DNA from: Ianthella basta
Taxonomy: Eukaryota; Porifera; Demospongiae; Verongiida; Ianthellidae
Length of the DNA: 64,000 bases
Assembly (NCBI GenBank): GCA_964019415.1
Contig: OZ025868.1
Location: 7,834,649-7,898,648, forward strand
Direction of reading: 5' to 3'
Part shown: piece after piece, positions 10,170-19,189 of the stretch
How positions within the stretch are numbered: the first letter of the stretch is position 1
How the letters are laid out: the number at the start of each line of letters is the position of its first letter
Position numbers and translations under genes: made by a program
The notes under the pieces: generated by a model
Seen by the model: only the letters and a program-made list of their open reading frames with translations
Databases searched by the model: none
What the model was told of the DNA's origin: nothing

Positions 10170-11276
10170 CTTTGCTGTTCTATTATAAAAGTAAATAGCT
10201 AAATATATTCTTGTAAAAATGGTGTGCAAAAGATATTCCATTTGAACTAATACCATTGTATAATAATTATGTAAGGGAATGTGGTGTCAGCCAAATATGG
10301 ACCAACTATTAATTTTTTGATTAGGAGTTAGGGGTAGTCACTCGTGTATCTGCTATGGCTTCCATGTGATGCACGATTACAACAAAAGACCCTTGAACCA
10401 TCACCTATGCCTTAATTCTAGCTATGTATAATTATATATTATTTGTGTGTGGCAATAAATATCATGTCAGCACTACAATGATATGCATGCCAAACACACA
10501 GAACAGCCAGTTCCATGCATGGCTGTAATGCTGCATTTATTAAGCATGTGTTCAGCTACGTACATATATATCCGATAAGCCACAAAGGTATGTGAAGCTC
10601 CTATACTGTATACTACTCGACTATCACTACATAAGTGGCTAGTTTTACCCATTACTGCTCAAGGCAAACGTGAGCTTCTGCACACTGGGGAAACATGAAA
10701 AACTACTGTTTACATTAAGTTTACCAGCACATATAAGCTATATATAATTCTAGATATTCATTGCTGTTTCACCGTGCTAGTAAACTTAAACAGTATTTTT
10801 CTATGCTTTAACAATGTGCAGAGTCTTTACTTTGCCAAGAGCAGTACTTGGTGAAACAAGCCACTTATTCTTGTGTATATGCAGCAGTGAACAAAGTCAG
10901 CACTGCCATGTATACAACACTAGCTATTATTTCATTGAAGTAGCGAAGATTATATAATTGTTCACGTATAAATGAAGTTAATGAACTCTCCATGAGGTGC
11001 TTGCAGATGTACCTATATATCATTCACTCAAGCAAAGTGCCCGCCAGTGTATTCTATAATAATTATTATAATTATAATTATAGCATTACGTTTGCATGTA
11101 TGTATGCAGATACACACTGAATGGATTATAGGGTTTGAAAGTGAACACTCACACATTTTAAACTTAGGAAATCAATATATTATTAACATTTGTTTTGTCT
11201 AATGTAGCTAACATGAAGAAGATCTGTCTATGCACCATCAAACAATAATCTGCAGTGATACTTAGTCTGCATTGTT
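10170..11276. repeat. Right unit of 2.1 kb tandem duplication
   Basis: Near-identical partner of 8063-9144, downstream (minus sense) of the intact receptor at 11277. No gene seen. Confidence 0.7.
10633..10866. repeat. Fold-back (inverted repeat) element, copy 2
   Basis: Left arm 10633-10730, right arm 10774-10866; same arrangement as 8501-8734, with small differences in the left arm (GGCTAGTTTTACCC). Confidence 0.65.
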
Positions 11277-12269
11277 TTACACAATTGGAGAAACTAACAT
11301 CCTTTCTGTCACTAACTCCTGCCCTGACATTCCAAGAGGCTTCTTGCACACATTCCTACACAGACGTAGGAGACACTTTCTCATCAGGACACGGACTGGT
11401 TTGAAGTACACCAAAACTAGAATAGGAGTGGGAATGATGGACACCAGTACAGTACTGGCAATGATCTCATTAATGACCTTAAGCATTCTTGGCGAAAGTG
11501 AATTGGACTCAATATGTGCTACAATCACGGGTGTGGTCTGACCAATGGTGCTCAGTAGGGTACCAAGAAGGAGAAAGACAGAAAACTTCAGCATAGGCTT
11601 TAAACTTGCAGCATTTTCACTTCCACTGTTTGCCCTCACGTACCAGAAGGATGCGATGAGCAACACAACATTCAATGCAAGTGGAATGATTATGAAACAG
11701 GCAGTGACAGGAACAGTGTAGATAAGACCATAAGGACCAGAGCGAGGAAGGCAACTTGAAGTTTTAGTGCTAACCACTTCTAAGATGCTTGGGGAGATGA
11801 GCAGCAAACTAAATGCAAGACATGCCAGCCACATGACTAGAATGCCGATGACCAAATACTTCAACTTCACAGCACTGATGGAGTACTTGATGATGATATA
11901 CACTACAATGGCAAACACAGCCATTGCCAGAGGTCTACTGATGCTACCAACCGAGATGGAGATGATGAGAAATCTGCAAACACTATCTGCGGGCGAGTAT
12001 TGTCCAAGTGTGGTCACAATAGCTTTAGTGATGTTTATCACAAAGACACCAAAACCAGCTGTAAAACTGGCAATTAGAGTGTTGGCCAACACAAAGCGGA
12101 TCACATAAGAGACTGCCTTAGCTGCAACCACTAGAGACAGAACTGTAACAGTGAAGGCCAGTGAAACCAGGTAGAAAGCGCTCATCACGAGGCAAAAGAC
12201 ACAAGGTTCTATGACTGTCCTGTTCACATTGTTAGACTGATTCGCACTGGAATTTACCAACAAATCCAT
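11277..12269 (-). CDS. GPCR-like seven-helix receptor, group A
   Basis: 330 residues from the ATG at 12269; the open frame extends two codons further but only with a TTG. N-terminus has three N-glycosylation sites (NSS, NQS, NRT) and a PCVFC cysteine pair before TM1. Cysteines at the top of TM3 (DSVCR) and in ECL2 (SSCLPR) give the usual class A disulfide. TM3 ends YIIIKYS instead of DRY. TM6 begins after SENAASLKPMLKF. TM7 is IIPTPILVLVYFKP with a cysteine-rich basic helix 8. Single exon. Receptor role is by architecture; ligand unknown. Its 3' half is duplicated at 9145-9490. Confidence 0.9.
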   Translation of the reverse strand: MDLLVNSSANQSNNVNRTVIEPCVFCLVMSAFYLVSLAFTVTVLSLVVAAKAVSYVIRFVLANTLIASFTAGFGVFVINITKAIVTTLGQYSPADSVCRFLIISISVGSISRPLAMAVFAIVVYIIIKYSISAVKLKYLVIGILVMWLACLAFSLLLISPSILEVVSTKTSSCLPRSGPYGLIYTVPVTACFIIIPLALNVVLLIASFWYVRANSGSENAASLKPMLKFSVFLLLGTLLSTIGQTTPVIVAHIESNSLSPRMLKVINEIIASTVLVSIIPTPILVLVYFKPVRVLMRKCLLRLCRNVCKKPLGMSGQELVTERMLVSPIV

Positions 12270-12341
12270 CTTCAAATTAACCAGAACAGTCTGAAGTGCT
12301 GTGCTGTGGACACCAGGTAAATGTAATATGTACTGCTATAT

Positions 12342-12360
12342 GCTGAAACAGAAAGAGTGA
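12342..12360 (-). promoter_or_regulatory. Candidate 3' splice site in group A leader
   Basis: The minus strand reads TCACTCTTTCTGTTTCAG, a good pyrimidine tract plus AG, about 72 bases upstream of the ATG at 12269. The same sequence sits upstream of the genes at 16127, 29144 and 30955, with a variant near 1695 and 45413. A 5'UTR intron is inferred; no transcript evidence is available here. Confidence 0.45.
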
Positions 12361-12452
12361 AATTGCACACTGCATCTCCCGTACTTTAGCAGACTTTTAG
12401 GTACTGTCATATATTCTGTATAATTATTATGTGAAACCCACAAGGGATCAAT

Positions 12453-12706
12453 ACACTTTCAGTGCACCCATTCACATGTAGCCATGTATTCATCATCACC
12501 TTCGAATTCATATATATCCGATACAATACTGTTTGAATATACACACAAGTCATGCAATACTCTTGACCATGAACATAGGTCTGTCACATGATTGACCTGT
12601 ATGTATGATGTCCAATACAAGGCAGTGGCACACAGCATGCAATGGACAATAGATTGGATTTCAAGATCACTTTCAGTAGAACTTTGAACCACAGCAACAT
12701 GCAATG
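12453..12706. repeat. Dispersed repeat R1, copy 5, interrupted by LINE
   Basis: R1 begins 184 bp upstream of the receptor ATG at 12269 and is cut at CAACATGCAATG (12706), where the LINE fragment starts. Paralogous copies continue with TTCAGTTTGCTG. Confidence 0.75.
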
Positions 12707-13945
12707 CAACTTGCTATAATAATCCTATATATAATTTTGATGTTTTTTTTTTTAATTTTGAAGTTTGATGTTGGAGGTGAAGAGATTGCAGTGGTGCAGG
12801 AGTACAAGTATCTTGGGTGTGTGATTGATGAGCACCTGCAAGGTACGAGAATGGTGGAGGAGAGAGGAAAGGCGGGAGCAAGAGCACTAAGTGACTGGCT
12901 CAGAAGGTGCAGGGCCACTGTGGGGGAAGTGAGAGGAGCTACCTTTGTGAGGCTGATGGAATCTCTCGTTGAGTCTGTGCTATTGTATGGGGCAGAGGTA
13001 TGGGGTTGTGGAGCACAACTCGGGCCAGTTGAAAATGTGCAGATGCGGGCGGCAAGAATCTTTTTAGGGGTGGGGAGACTACACCCTTTGGTCTCCCTGC
13101 AATTTGAGATGAACATGCTACCAATGAAATGGGTGGCAATGAAGAGAAGTATTGAGTTCTGGGTACAGGTAATGAGGATGACTGATGGCAGGTTATTGAA
13201 AGTTGTGATGCTTGAAGCCTTGGAAGTAGGGTGTAAAGTACGGTGGGTGAAAGAGCTACAACAAAGTTTGGTGAGGTTCAAATGGAAGGGGTTAGATGCT
13301 GAGGCCGTGAGTGGGTTGACATTGAAAGAAGTAAAGCAGGTGTTGAAGGACATAGCATGGAGGGAAGTGAGAGAAGTATGGAGGGAAGCAGCTAGGGAAC
13401 GGCCAAAGCTGGAAGTGATTGGGAGTTTAATGGATGCTGAATGCAAGGCGCGGTGTGTGGAGATAGAGTGTAAGATGCAAAGGAGGATGATGGTGAAACT
13501 ACGAGGGGGAACAGCAGAATTAAGGGTAGAAACTGGCAGATGGTGTGGGTTAAGTAGGGGCGAACGACTTTGTAAGAACTGTGACAGTGGTGAAGTGGAA
13601 GATGTCAAGCACTTTGTGTGCCGGTGTGTATTTGTGGCAGAAGAGAGGAGAGAAATGGCAAGGCTGATGAATGAGATAGTGGTGGGATGGGAGAGCATGA
13701 AGGATGATGACAGGGTGATATGGGTACTGGAGGAGGCATGCAAAGATGGAAGAGTGCGGAAGGCGCTGCAGAGGATGTGGCAGAAAAGGACAAGCTGCCC
13801 TTAAAGAACTATGCCCATTGTGATTCTTTTGACACTGTTACATTTAATTATATTATAGTGCTGCATGGGGCTGACACCCTAGTGTTTGTATTATACAACA
13901 CGGTGCACTTAAATAATAATATATCATATCATATCATATCATATA
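12707..13945 (+). mobile_element. 5'-truncated non-LTR retrotransposon (LINE), RT thumb to 3' end
   Basis: An open frame of roughly 350 codons (about 12747-13804) starts within the end of the reverse-transcriptase domain (QEYKYLGCVIDEHL) and continues through the LINE connector. It ends with a zinc-knuckle-like CKNCDSGEVEDVKHFVCRC typical of non-LTR C-termini. The polymerase catalytic motifs are missing, so it is a dead 5'-truncated insertion. A 140 bp 3'UTR ends in an ATATC microsatellite tail (about 13918-13945). Base composition is richer in G than the flanks. The long open frame suggests a fairly young insertion. The clade is not determined. Confidence 0.8.
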
Positions 13946-14216
13946 ATGGAGCTAAGCCCTAGTATCCGTGTTCCGTATTCTTAGGAGCGTTTAGCATTTT
14001 GCGACGCGAAAACGACGAGCTTTCTTATACAGCACTTCGGCTTACCTCCATTCGATTCAGCCGTGACGCGAAAACAGCCACGCGTGATGCCTCTGTGGAG
14101 AGAATTCGGGGAAATACCATTGCGGCAGTCATGTTTTCCGGATAACCACACCATCTCTGCCAAAGGTTGCCAAGGAGCGCGAGGTGGCAGCGCAACCGAG
14201 GCAATGGTCTTTATAG

Positions 14217-14456
14217 GAGAAGCTCAGCGCACGGACGCCAGCAACCGGCGAAGCCAACCATGCCCAAGAGACAGGGACCGCGCTGCCCACTGGCATATCC
14301 CACGAAACACCCGTGCTTCCTGATGACTTTGCGCTCTCCGCCACTACGGGCGATCTCCAGGAGCGACTACAGTGGATGAGCCTGTCCTTAGATCCTCTAG
14401 ACAGCTGTCAGCACCAATTGCAGCAGGATCAAGACTGCCTGTGGTTAGCTCCTTAG
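14217..14456 (+). other. Candidate coding exon, unrecognised
   Basis: Seventy-nine open codons follow TTTATAG (a possible 3' splice site) and end at TAG. The translation is rich in T, L, Q and D (LPDDFALSATTGDLQERL) without low complexity. I do not recognise it. No ATG-initiated frame covers it, so if real it is an internal or terminal exon carried in with the GC-rich insertion. Confidence 0.25.
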
Positions 14457-14958
14457 CGTTTTTCTTGCCCAGCCTCAGCAACTTTACGTGCTTGCTCATC
14501 ATGTAGCTAGCTAGCTAAAGCCCGGACCAGACACACCATTGGTATTTATTACCTCTGTTTCCTCATGGCCAACTGGATATTGCACTCAGTCGCGTAGGTG
14601 CACTACAGCATCTTAAATTTAAAGACAACAAGCCAATGACCATGGCACACGTTAGCTACACTGACAATGTTGTATCATTATCCTGAAATTTTATGGCAAC
14701 ATTAAATCTTACAGTCTAACTGTTTTCTCCTTTCCTTGACCTGCACTATATTATGGTCATATGATGTTTGAATACTCCAGTCATTGTCAGTCTGTGTGAT
14801 GCACTGACGTTTTCACATGCACACAATGTCAGATAGGTCATTGACGACTACTGGAACCCACACAGCTGTTGCCAACGTGTTGGCCCCAGAAAAGCTATCG
14901 TCAATGTGCTGGAGTGGACATGCCAGCGCACGGTAGCCTTCGTCGGTGCGCCATAGCA

Positions 14959-14985
14959 GGAAAGCCCGCCAAAGGCGGGCTTTCC
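14959..14985. repeat. Perfect 12-bp hairpin with AAA loop
   Basis: GGAAAGCCCGCC, AAA, GGCGGGCTTTCC. The GCC-AAA-GGC centre is shared with the hairpins at 18295 and 34616. No gene end lies next to it, so a terminator role is not claimed. Confidence 0.8.
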
Positions 14986-15176
14986 GGCTAGTTATTATAT
15001 TTATAATTATAGCATTACGTTTGCATGTATGTATGCAGATACACACTGCATGGTGTATAGGGTTTGAAAGTGAGCCCTCACACATTTCAAAACTGAGGAA
15101 TAAAACATTTGTTTGGTCTAATGTAGCTAACATGAAGAAGATCTGTCGAAGCCAACATCCTTTCTGTCAGTAACTC

Positions 15177-16127
15177 CTACTCTGACATTCCATGAGGCTT
15201 CTTGCAGACATTCCTATGTAGACGTAGGAGACACTTTTTCATCAGGACACGGACTGGTTTGAAGTACACCAAAACCAGAACAGGAGTGGGAATGATGGAC
15301 ACCAGTACAGTAATGACATTGATCTCATTAATGACCCTAAGCATTTCCGGTGAAAGCGAATTGGACTCAATATGTGCTACAATCACGGGTGTGGTGTGGC
15401 CAATGGTGCTCAGTAGGGTACCAAGAAGGAGAAAGACAGAAAACTTCAGCATAGGCTTTAAACTAACAGCATTTTCACTTCCACTGTTTGCCCTCACGTA
15501 CCAGAAGGATGCAATGAGCAACGCAACATTCAATGCAAATGGAATGATAATGAAACAGGCAGTGACAGGAACAGTATAGATAAGACCATAAGTACCAGAG
15601 CGAGGAAGGCAACTTGTAGTTTTAATGCTAACCACTTCTAAGATGTTTGGAGAGATGAGCAGCAGACTAAATGCAAGACATGCCAGCCACATGACTAGAA
15701 TGCCGATGACCAAATACTTCAACTTGACAGCACCGATGGAGTACTTGATGATGATATACACTACAATGGCAAACACAGCCATTGCCAGAGGTCTACTGAT
15801 GCTACCAACTGAGATGGAGATGAGGAGAGACCTGCAAACACTATCTGCGAGATAGTATTGTCCAAGTGTGGTCACAATACCTCTAGTGATGTTTATCGCA
15901 AAGATACCAAAACCAGCTGTAAAACTGGCAATGAGAGTGTTGGCCAGCACAAAGCGGATCACATAAGAGACTGCCTTAGCTGCGATCACTAAAGACAGAA
16001 CAGTAACAGTGAAGGCCAGTGCAACCAGGTAGAAAGTGGTCATTATGAGGCAAAAGACACAAGGTTCTATGACTGTCCTGTTCACATTGTTAGACTGATT
16101 TCCACTGGAATTTACCAACAAATCCAT
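15177..16127 (-). CDS. GPCR-like receptor, group A, shortened C-tail
   Basis: 316 residues from the ATG at 16127, single exon. All seven helices, the TM3 and ECL2 cysteines, SENAVSLKPMLKF and IIPTPVLVLVYFKP are present. The frame stops at 15177 because the conserved GQ of GMSGQELLTE has become E-stop (GAG TAG). About 14 tail residues seen in the paralogues at 11277 and 19190 are lost although their codons remain downstream. The seven-helix core is unaffected, so the receptor may still work without the distal tail. The whole gene has a truncated paralogue at 30595-30955. Confidence 0.82.
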   Translation of the reverse strand: MDLLVNSSGNQSNNVNRTVIEPCVFCLIMTTFYLVALAFTVTVLSLVIAAKAVSYVIRFVLANTLIASFTAGFGIFAINITRGIVTTLGQYYLADSVCRSLLISISVGSISRPLAMAVFAIVVYIIIKYSIGAVKLKYLVIGILVMWLACLAFSLLLISPNILEVVSIKTTSCLPRSGTYGLIYTVPVTACFIIIPFALNVALLIASFWYVRANSGSENAVSLKPMLKFSVFLLLGTLLSTIGHTTPVIVAHIESNSLSPEMLRVINEINVITVLVSIIPTPVLVLVYFKPVRVLMKKCLLRLHRNVCKKPHGMSE

Positions 16128-16306
16128 CTTCAAACCAGAACAGTCTGAAGTGCTGTGCTGTGGACACCAGGTGAATGTAATATGTACTGCTATATGCTGA
16201 AACAGAAAGAGTGAAATTGCACACCGTATCTCCTGTACTTCAGCAAACTTTTAGGTACGCTCGTATATTCTGTATAATTATAATAATAATAATGCGACAT
16301 ACAATT

Positions 16307-16558
16307 CACTTTCAGTGCACCCATTCACATGCAGCCATGTATTCATCATCACCTTCGAATTCATACATATCTGATACAACACTGTTTGAATAATTATACA
16401 CACAAGTCATCCAATACTCCTGACCATGAACATAGGTCTGTCACATGATTGACCTGTATGTATGATGTCCAATACAAGACAGCATCCAATGGACAATAGA
16501 ATGGATTTCAAGATCACTTTCAGTAGAACTTTGAACCACAGCAACATGCAATGTTCAC
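16307..16558. repeat. Dispersed repeat R1, copy 6
   Basis: Starts 180 bp upstream of the ATG at 16127. With the following 350 bp it matches 31130-31790. Confidence 0.75.
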
Positions 16559-16904
16559 TTTGCTGCTCTTCATACATAGCTAAATATAATCTTATAAAAT
16601 TGTACACAAATAATATCATGCCATTTGAACTAATACCAATGTATAATAATTATGTAAGTAAAAGCGGTGTCAGCCCATAATGGACCAACTACGTGATTAC
16701 GAGTTAGGGGTATATAGTCACCCATGTATGTGCTATGGCTTCCATGTGAAGCACAATTACAGCAAAAGACCCTTGAACCATCACCTATGCCTTAATTCTA
16801 GCTATGTACAATTATATATTACTTGTGTGTGGAAATAGTTTTCATGTTGGCACTACAATGATCATGAATACCAAACACACAGAACAACTAGATCCATGTA
16901 TGGC
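16559..16904. other. Non-coding, paralogous to 31387-31814
   Basis: Left part of the large segmental duplication. No gene is seen. Confidence 0.6.
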
Positions 16905-17489
16905 TGTATAATTACAACTTCGACACCGTGTCGTATACAAGCTATGCTACACAGAGGTTTAGGTTTCTGTACAATAATAGAGGTAGTATTATTCTATCAA
17001 TCTACAGTAAAAGTAATTCTGTCTGTTAGCTGTGGCGAGTACCAGAATCTGTCTCGCCTTCACGATGCTATTTCTGGTCAAAATGGCGGGTGGGTTAAAA
17101 CGGAACACCAAGGAACAGCTGCATTTGCTGAGTTATCGGCCCATTACTTTTGGGTCAATTGCATTCTCAGATTTATCAGTGGTTTGATCAGTGAGTAGTT
17201 AACATTTCGTGGTGACTCGTCTTTGTGATGGTATAATGGAATATCTCATATTCGTTCTATCCAAATCTAATTGTGCGTTATTAAGTTACGTAATGTTGAT
17301 TATTGCACAGTACTTTTGTGAAGCTGCACAGTTTACATAAAACATTTTCCATACATGTATTTGCTGAAGGTTAGACCTAAATGCCCTGCAATCTGAAGTT
17401 CATCGATTCATTCCTCGCTTCGTGAGAGTCGACTGAAAGCAAATGTTCCGTTTTACCCCGCTTTATCCCCTATACCCTATTATACCCCA
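16905..17489. repeat. Segment shared with 31815-32288 and 34501-34615
   Basis: Continuous here. In the other copy it is split by the LINE at 32289-34500 exactly after GCTGAAGGTT (17363-17372 here), so this is the paralogous empty site. It includes a GGTCAAAATGGCGGGTGG motif near 17077. The short open frames do not agree between copies. Confidence 0.7.
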
Positions 17490-17862
17490 TTGGTGGTTGG
17501 AGTGTCATGCATGGGGCACAGAACGACAAGCTCTCCTGCAGTGCATGAGGCAAGTAATCGATGATTCTGATAATCTTGAGGAGGATGACAAGTTGGTCTG
17601 CGTATTGAACAGGGGATGCCAGCACGCATCATTATTGAAAGCCATTATGAAGATGTGGAGTGCCCAATTCAATTACCTAATGCCCCCTCCCTAGTACCTG
17701 TCCGGACTGATTGTTGTTGAACTGATTAATTGACAATACTGACATGACTATAATTATGCTTATTATGATGTTTACTTTGCTGCTCCTTTTTGCCTCACAG
17801 GGCAGTTTGGCCCTAGTGCCTGAGGGCATGTGGCATAATAATAATAATAATAATAATAATAA
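17490..17862 (+). mobile_element. 3' end of a LINE with ATA-repeat tail
   Basis: About 65 codons to the stop at 17694 (ERQALLQCMRQVIDD ... KAIMKMW) resemble the extreme C-terminus of the 12.7 kb LINE. A 140 bp 3'UTR with AGGGCAGTTTGGCCCTAGTG follows, then an (ATA)n tail at about 17837-17861. It interrupts sequence that is continuous at 34600-34615. Confidence 0.65.
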
Positions 17863-18006
17863 GGCCTAGGCCGCAGGCTGAAGGCAACCACAGGGGAGCC
17901 TCAGTCTTTCGCCTACCTGCTCCAGCGACTATCTGTGGCTATCCAGATGGGGAACTCTGCCTCTGTGCAGAGCACTTTGGAGCTGCCAGGACTCCAGTCT
18001 ATTGAT
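17863..18006 (+). mobile_element. C-terminal fragment of a second retroelement family
   Basis: About 47 codons (LGRRLKATTGEPQSF, then YLLQRLSVAIQMGNSASV) end at TGA within an ATTG repeat. It resembles the C-terminal segment of reverse-transcriptase proteins common in cnidarian and sponge genomes (recalled, not searched). It directly abuts the ATA tail of the preceding LINE. Confidence 0.5.
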
Positions 18007-18194
18007 TGATTGATTGATTTAATTGAATTGATTTGATTGATTTAATTTAATTTCATTTATCAGTATGATTGTTCAATTATTGTAATGCGTATCTGTGTCC
18101 CTTTGTCTTATAATAATAATTATCATTATTATCATTTATTATTACTATTATAATAAAGTGACCCTTCCCATATTATGTTTTATCACTACTGTAT

Positions 18195-18282
<88 letters not shown>

Positions 18283-18290
18283 TTCCCTAT
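18002..18290. repeat. Low-complexity block: ATTG, then TAA/TGA microsatellites
   Basis: (ATTG)n at about 18002-18020, AT-rich spacer, then (TAA)n interrupted by TGATAA at about 18195-18281. The Tyr-rich open frame through it is a repeat artefact. Confidence 0.85.
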
Positions 18291-18294
18291 ATAA

Positions 18295-18325
18295 GCGAGC
18301 TATCGCGGCCAAAGGCCGCGCTCGC
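18295..18325. repeat. GC-rich hairpin, AAA loop
   Basis: GCGAG, CTAT bulge, CGCGGCC, AAA, GGCCGCG, CTCGC. The paralogue at 34616-34645 has the same core with a TAA bulge. Confidence 0.75.
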
Positions 18326-18633
18326 TTCATATCGCATCCCCAAGTGGGCAACGCAGGCCATCCATCACCATTTGGGTGATTGCAGCTGGGTGACACTGCC
18401 TGGGTATAGTGATGATCTTGTTTGCACTGACCTTGGCCACTGTCATGCACTTGCATGCTCACATACATAGCTATAGCTACACCTACACCATGTTAAAAGT
18501 ATTACATGATCGTGTCTTTCCTTAGCCTAAAAGGCAATGCCGAAGCCACGTAATACCTTACTTCGCGACTGAGAGAGGGCTTTTAGCAGCCAAGACGCTA
18601 ACAGCAGAAGTATACAAATAGCGAAACAAAAAT
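18326..18633. other. Non-coding, paralogous to 34646-34950
   Basis: Shared with copy B of the segmental duplication, with a few indels. On the minus strand this would be intron downstream of the candidate exon at 18640. Confidence 0.5.
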
Positions 18634-18639
18634 ACTCAC

Positions 18640-18792
18640 CTACCGATAGCCAGAGCAGCTCCCTCGCAACAGATAATAACAGTGAGCTTCTGCGCAAGTG
18701 TGCTTCGCGCCTTGGAGACCCAACCTGAGGAGTGCGGAGTGTGTAAGAGACGGCTGGCTGTGAGGCATATGCGCACCTGCCGGAGCGGCCAT
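18640..18792 (-). other. Candidate first exon and promoter, minus strand (copy A)
   Basis: GC-rich island. The minus strand has a CCAAT-type box (18819-18823 region), a CRE-like TGACGTAA (18801-18808), AAACATGG with an ATG at 18792, an open frame of about 50 codons, then GGTAGGTGAGT, a strong 5' splice site, near 18634-18643. The copy at 34958-35110 keeps all these elements, but the encoded residues differ at several positions without sign of constraint. It may be a real alternative 5' end, or a captured promoter/exon 1 now decaying. I cannot identify a downstream exon. Confidence 0.3.
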
Positions 18793-19189
18793 GTTTGCGG
18801 TTACGTCATTTCGTCGTCCAATCAAATGCCCCTTAATGCCTCGCACAAGCAAACGAACGTACGCACAGACTGGAATAGATTAATATTAATACATTAAGGA
18901 TAGCCAATAAGCCACAAAAGGCATGTGGAGCTCCTATATACTAGTCGAATTTCACTACAAAAATGGCTTGTTTTACCAAGTACCGCTCATTGACAAGACA
19001 AACTTGAGCTTCTTTACACTGGGGCAACATGAAAAACTACTTTCTAAGTGTACCAGCATGATAAGCTATAATCACACATTTCAAAACTGAGGAGCAATAC
19101 ATTTGTTTTGTCTAATGTAGCTAACATGAAGAAGATCTGTCTATGCACCATCAAACAATAATCTGCAGTGATACTTAGTCTGCATTGTT
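18793..19189. other. Promoter-like island and left arm of fold-back element
   Basis: After the CCAAT/CRE region, 18954-19070 repeats only the left arm of the fold-back element (GGCTTGTTTTACCAAGTACC); the right arm is absent. Paralogous to 35111-35513. Confidence 0.5.

Larger units (their letters stand above)
13946..14995. other. GC-rich foreign segment of unknown origin
   Basis: About 1 kb with far higher GC than its surroundings (for example GCGACGCGAAAACGACG), present only here. In paralogous places the receptor-flank sequence (ATAGCATTACGTTTGCATG) continues directly; here it resumes near 15005. It contains a candidate exon (14217-14456) and a perfect hairpin (14959-14985). It may be part of a composite insertion with the LINE. 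Confidence 0.5.

Noticed and set aside
11767..12108. Open frame antisense to the receptor at 11277-12269, with similar ones opposite nearly every receptor (for example 3026-3427, 20956-21312, 50440-50772)
   Set aside because: Shadow frames: they exist because of hydrophobic codon composition on the coding strand, are opposite conserved helices, and have no independent signal.
12673..13743. 356-codon minus-strand open frame, Ser/Thr/Pro-rich
   Set aside because: Exactly antisense to the LINE frame that carries the zinc knuckle and RT end; a mirror of its purine-rich codons.
14959..14985. Perfect hairpin as a bacterial-type transcription terminator
   Set aside because: Eukaryotic context, no U-tract, no upstream gene ending there.
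18148..18468. Tyr-rich open frame
   Set aside because: Translation of TAA/ATA microsatellites.
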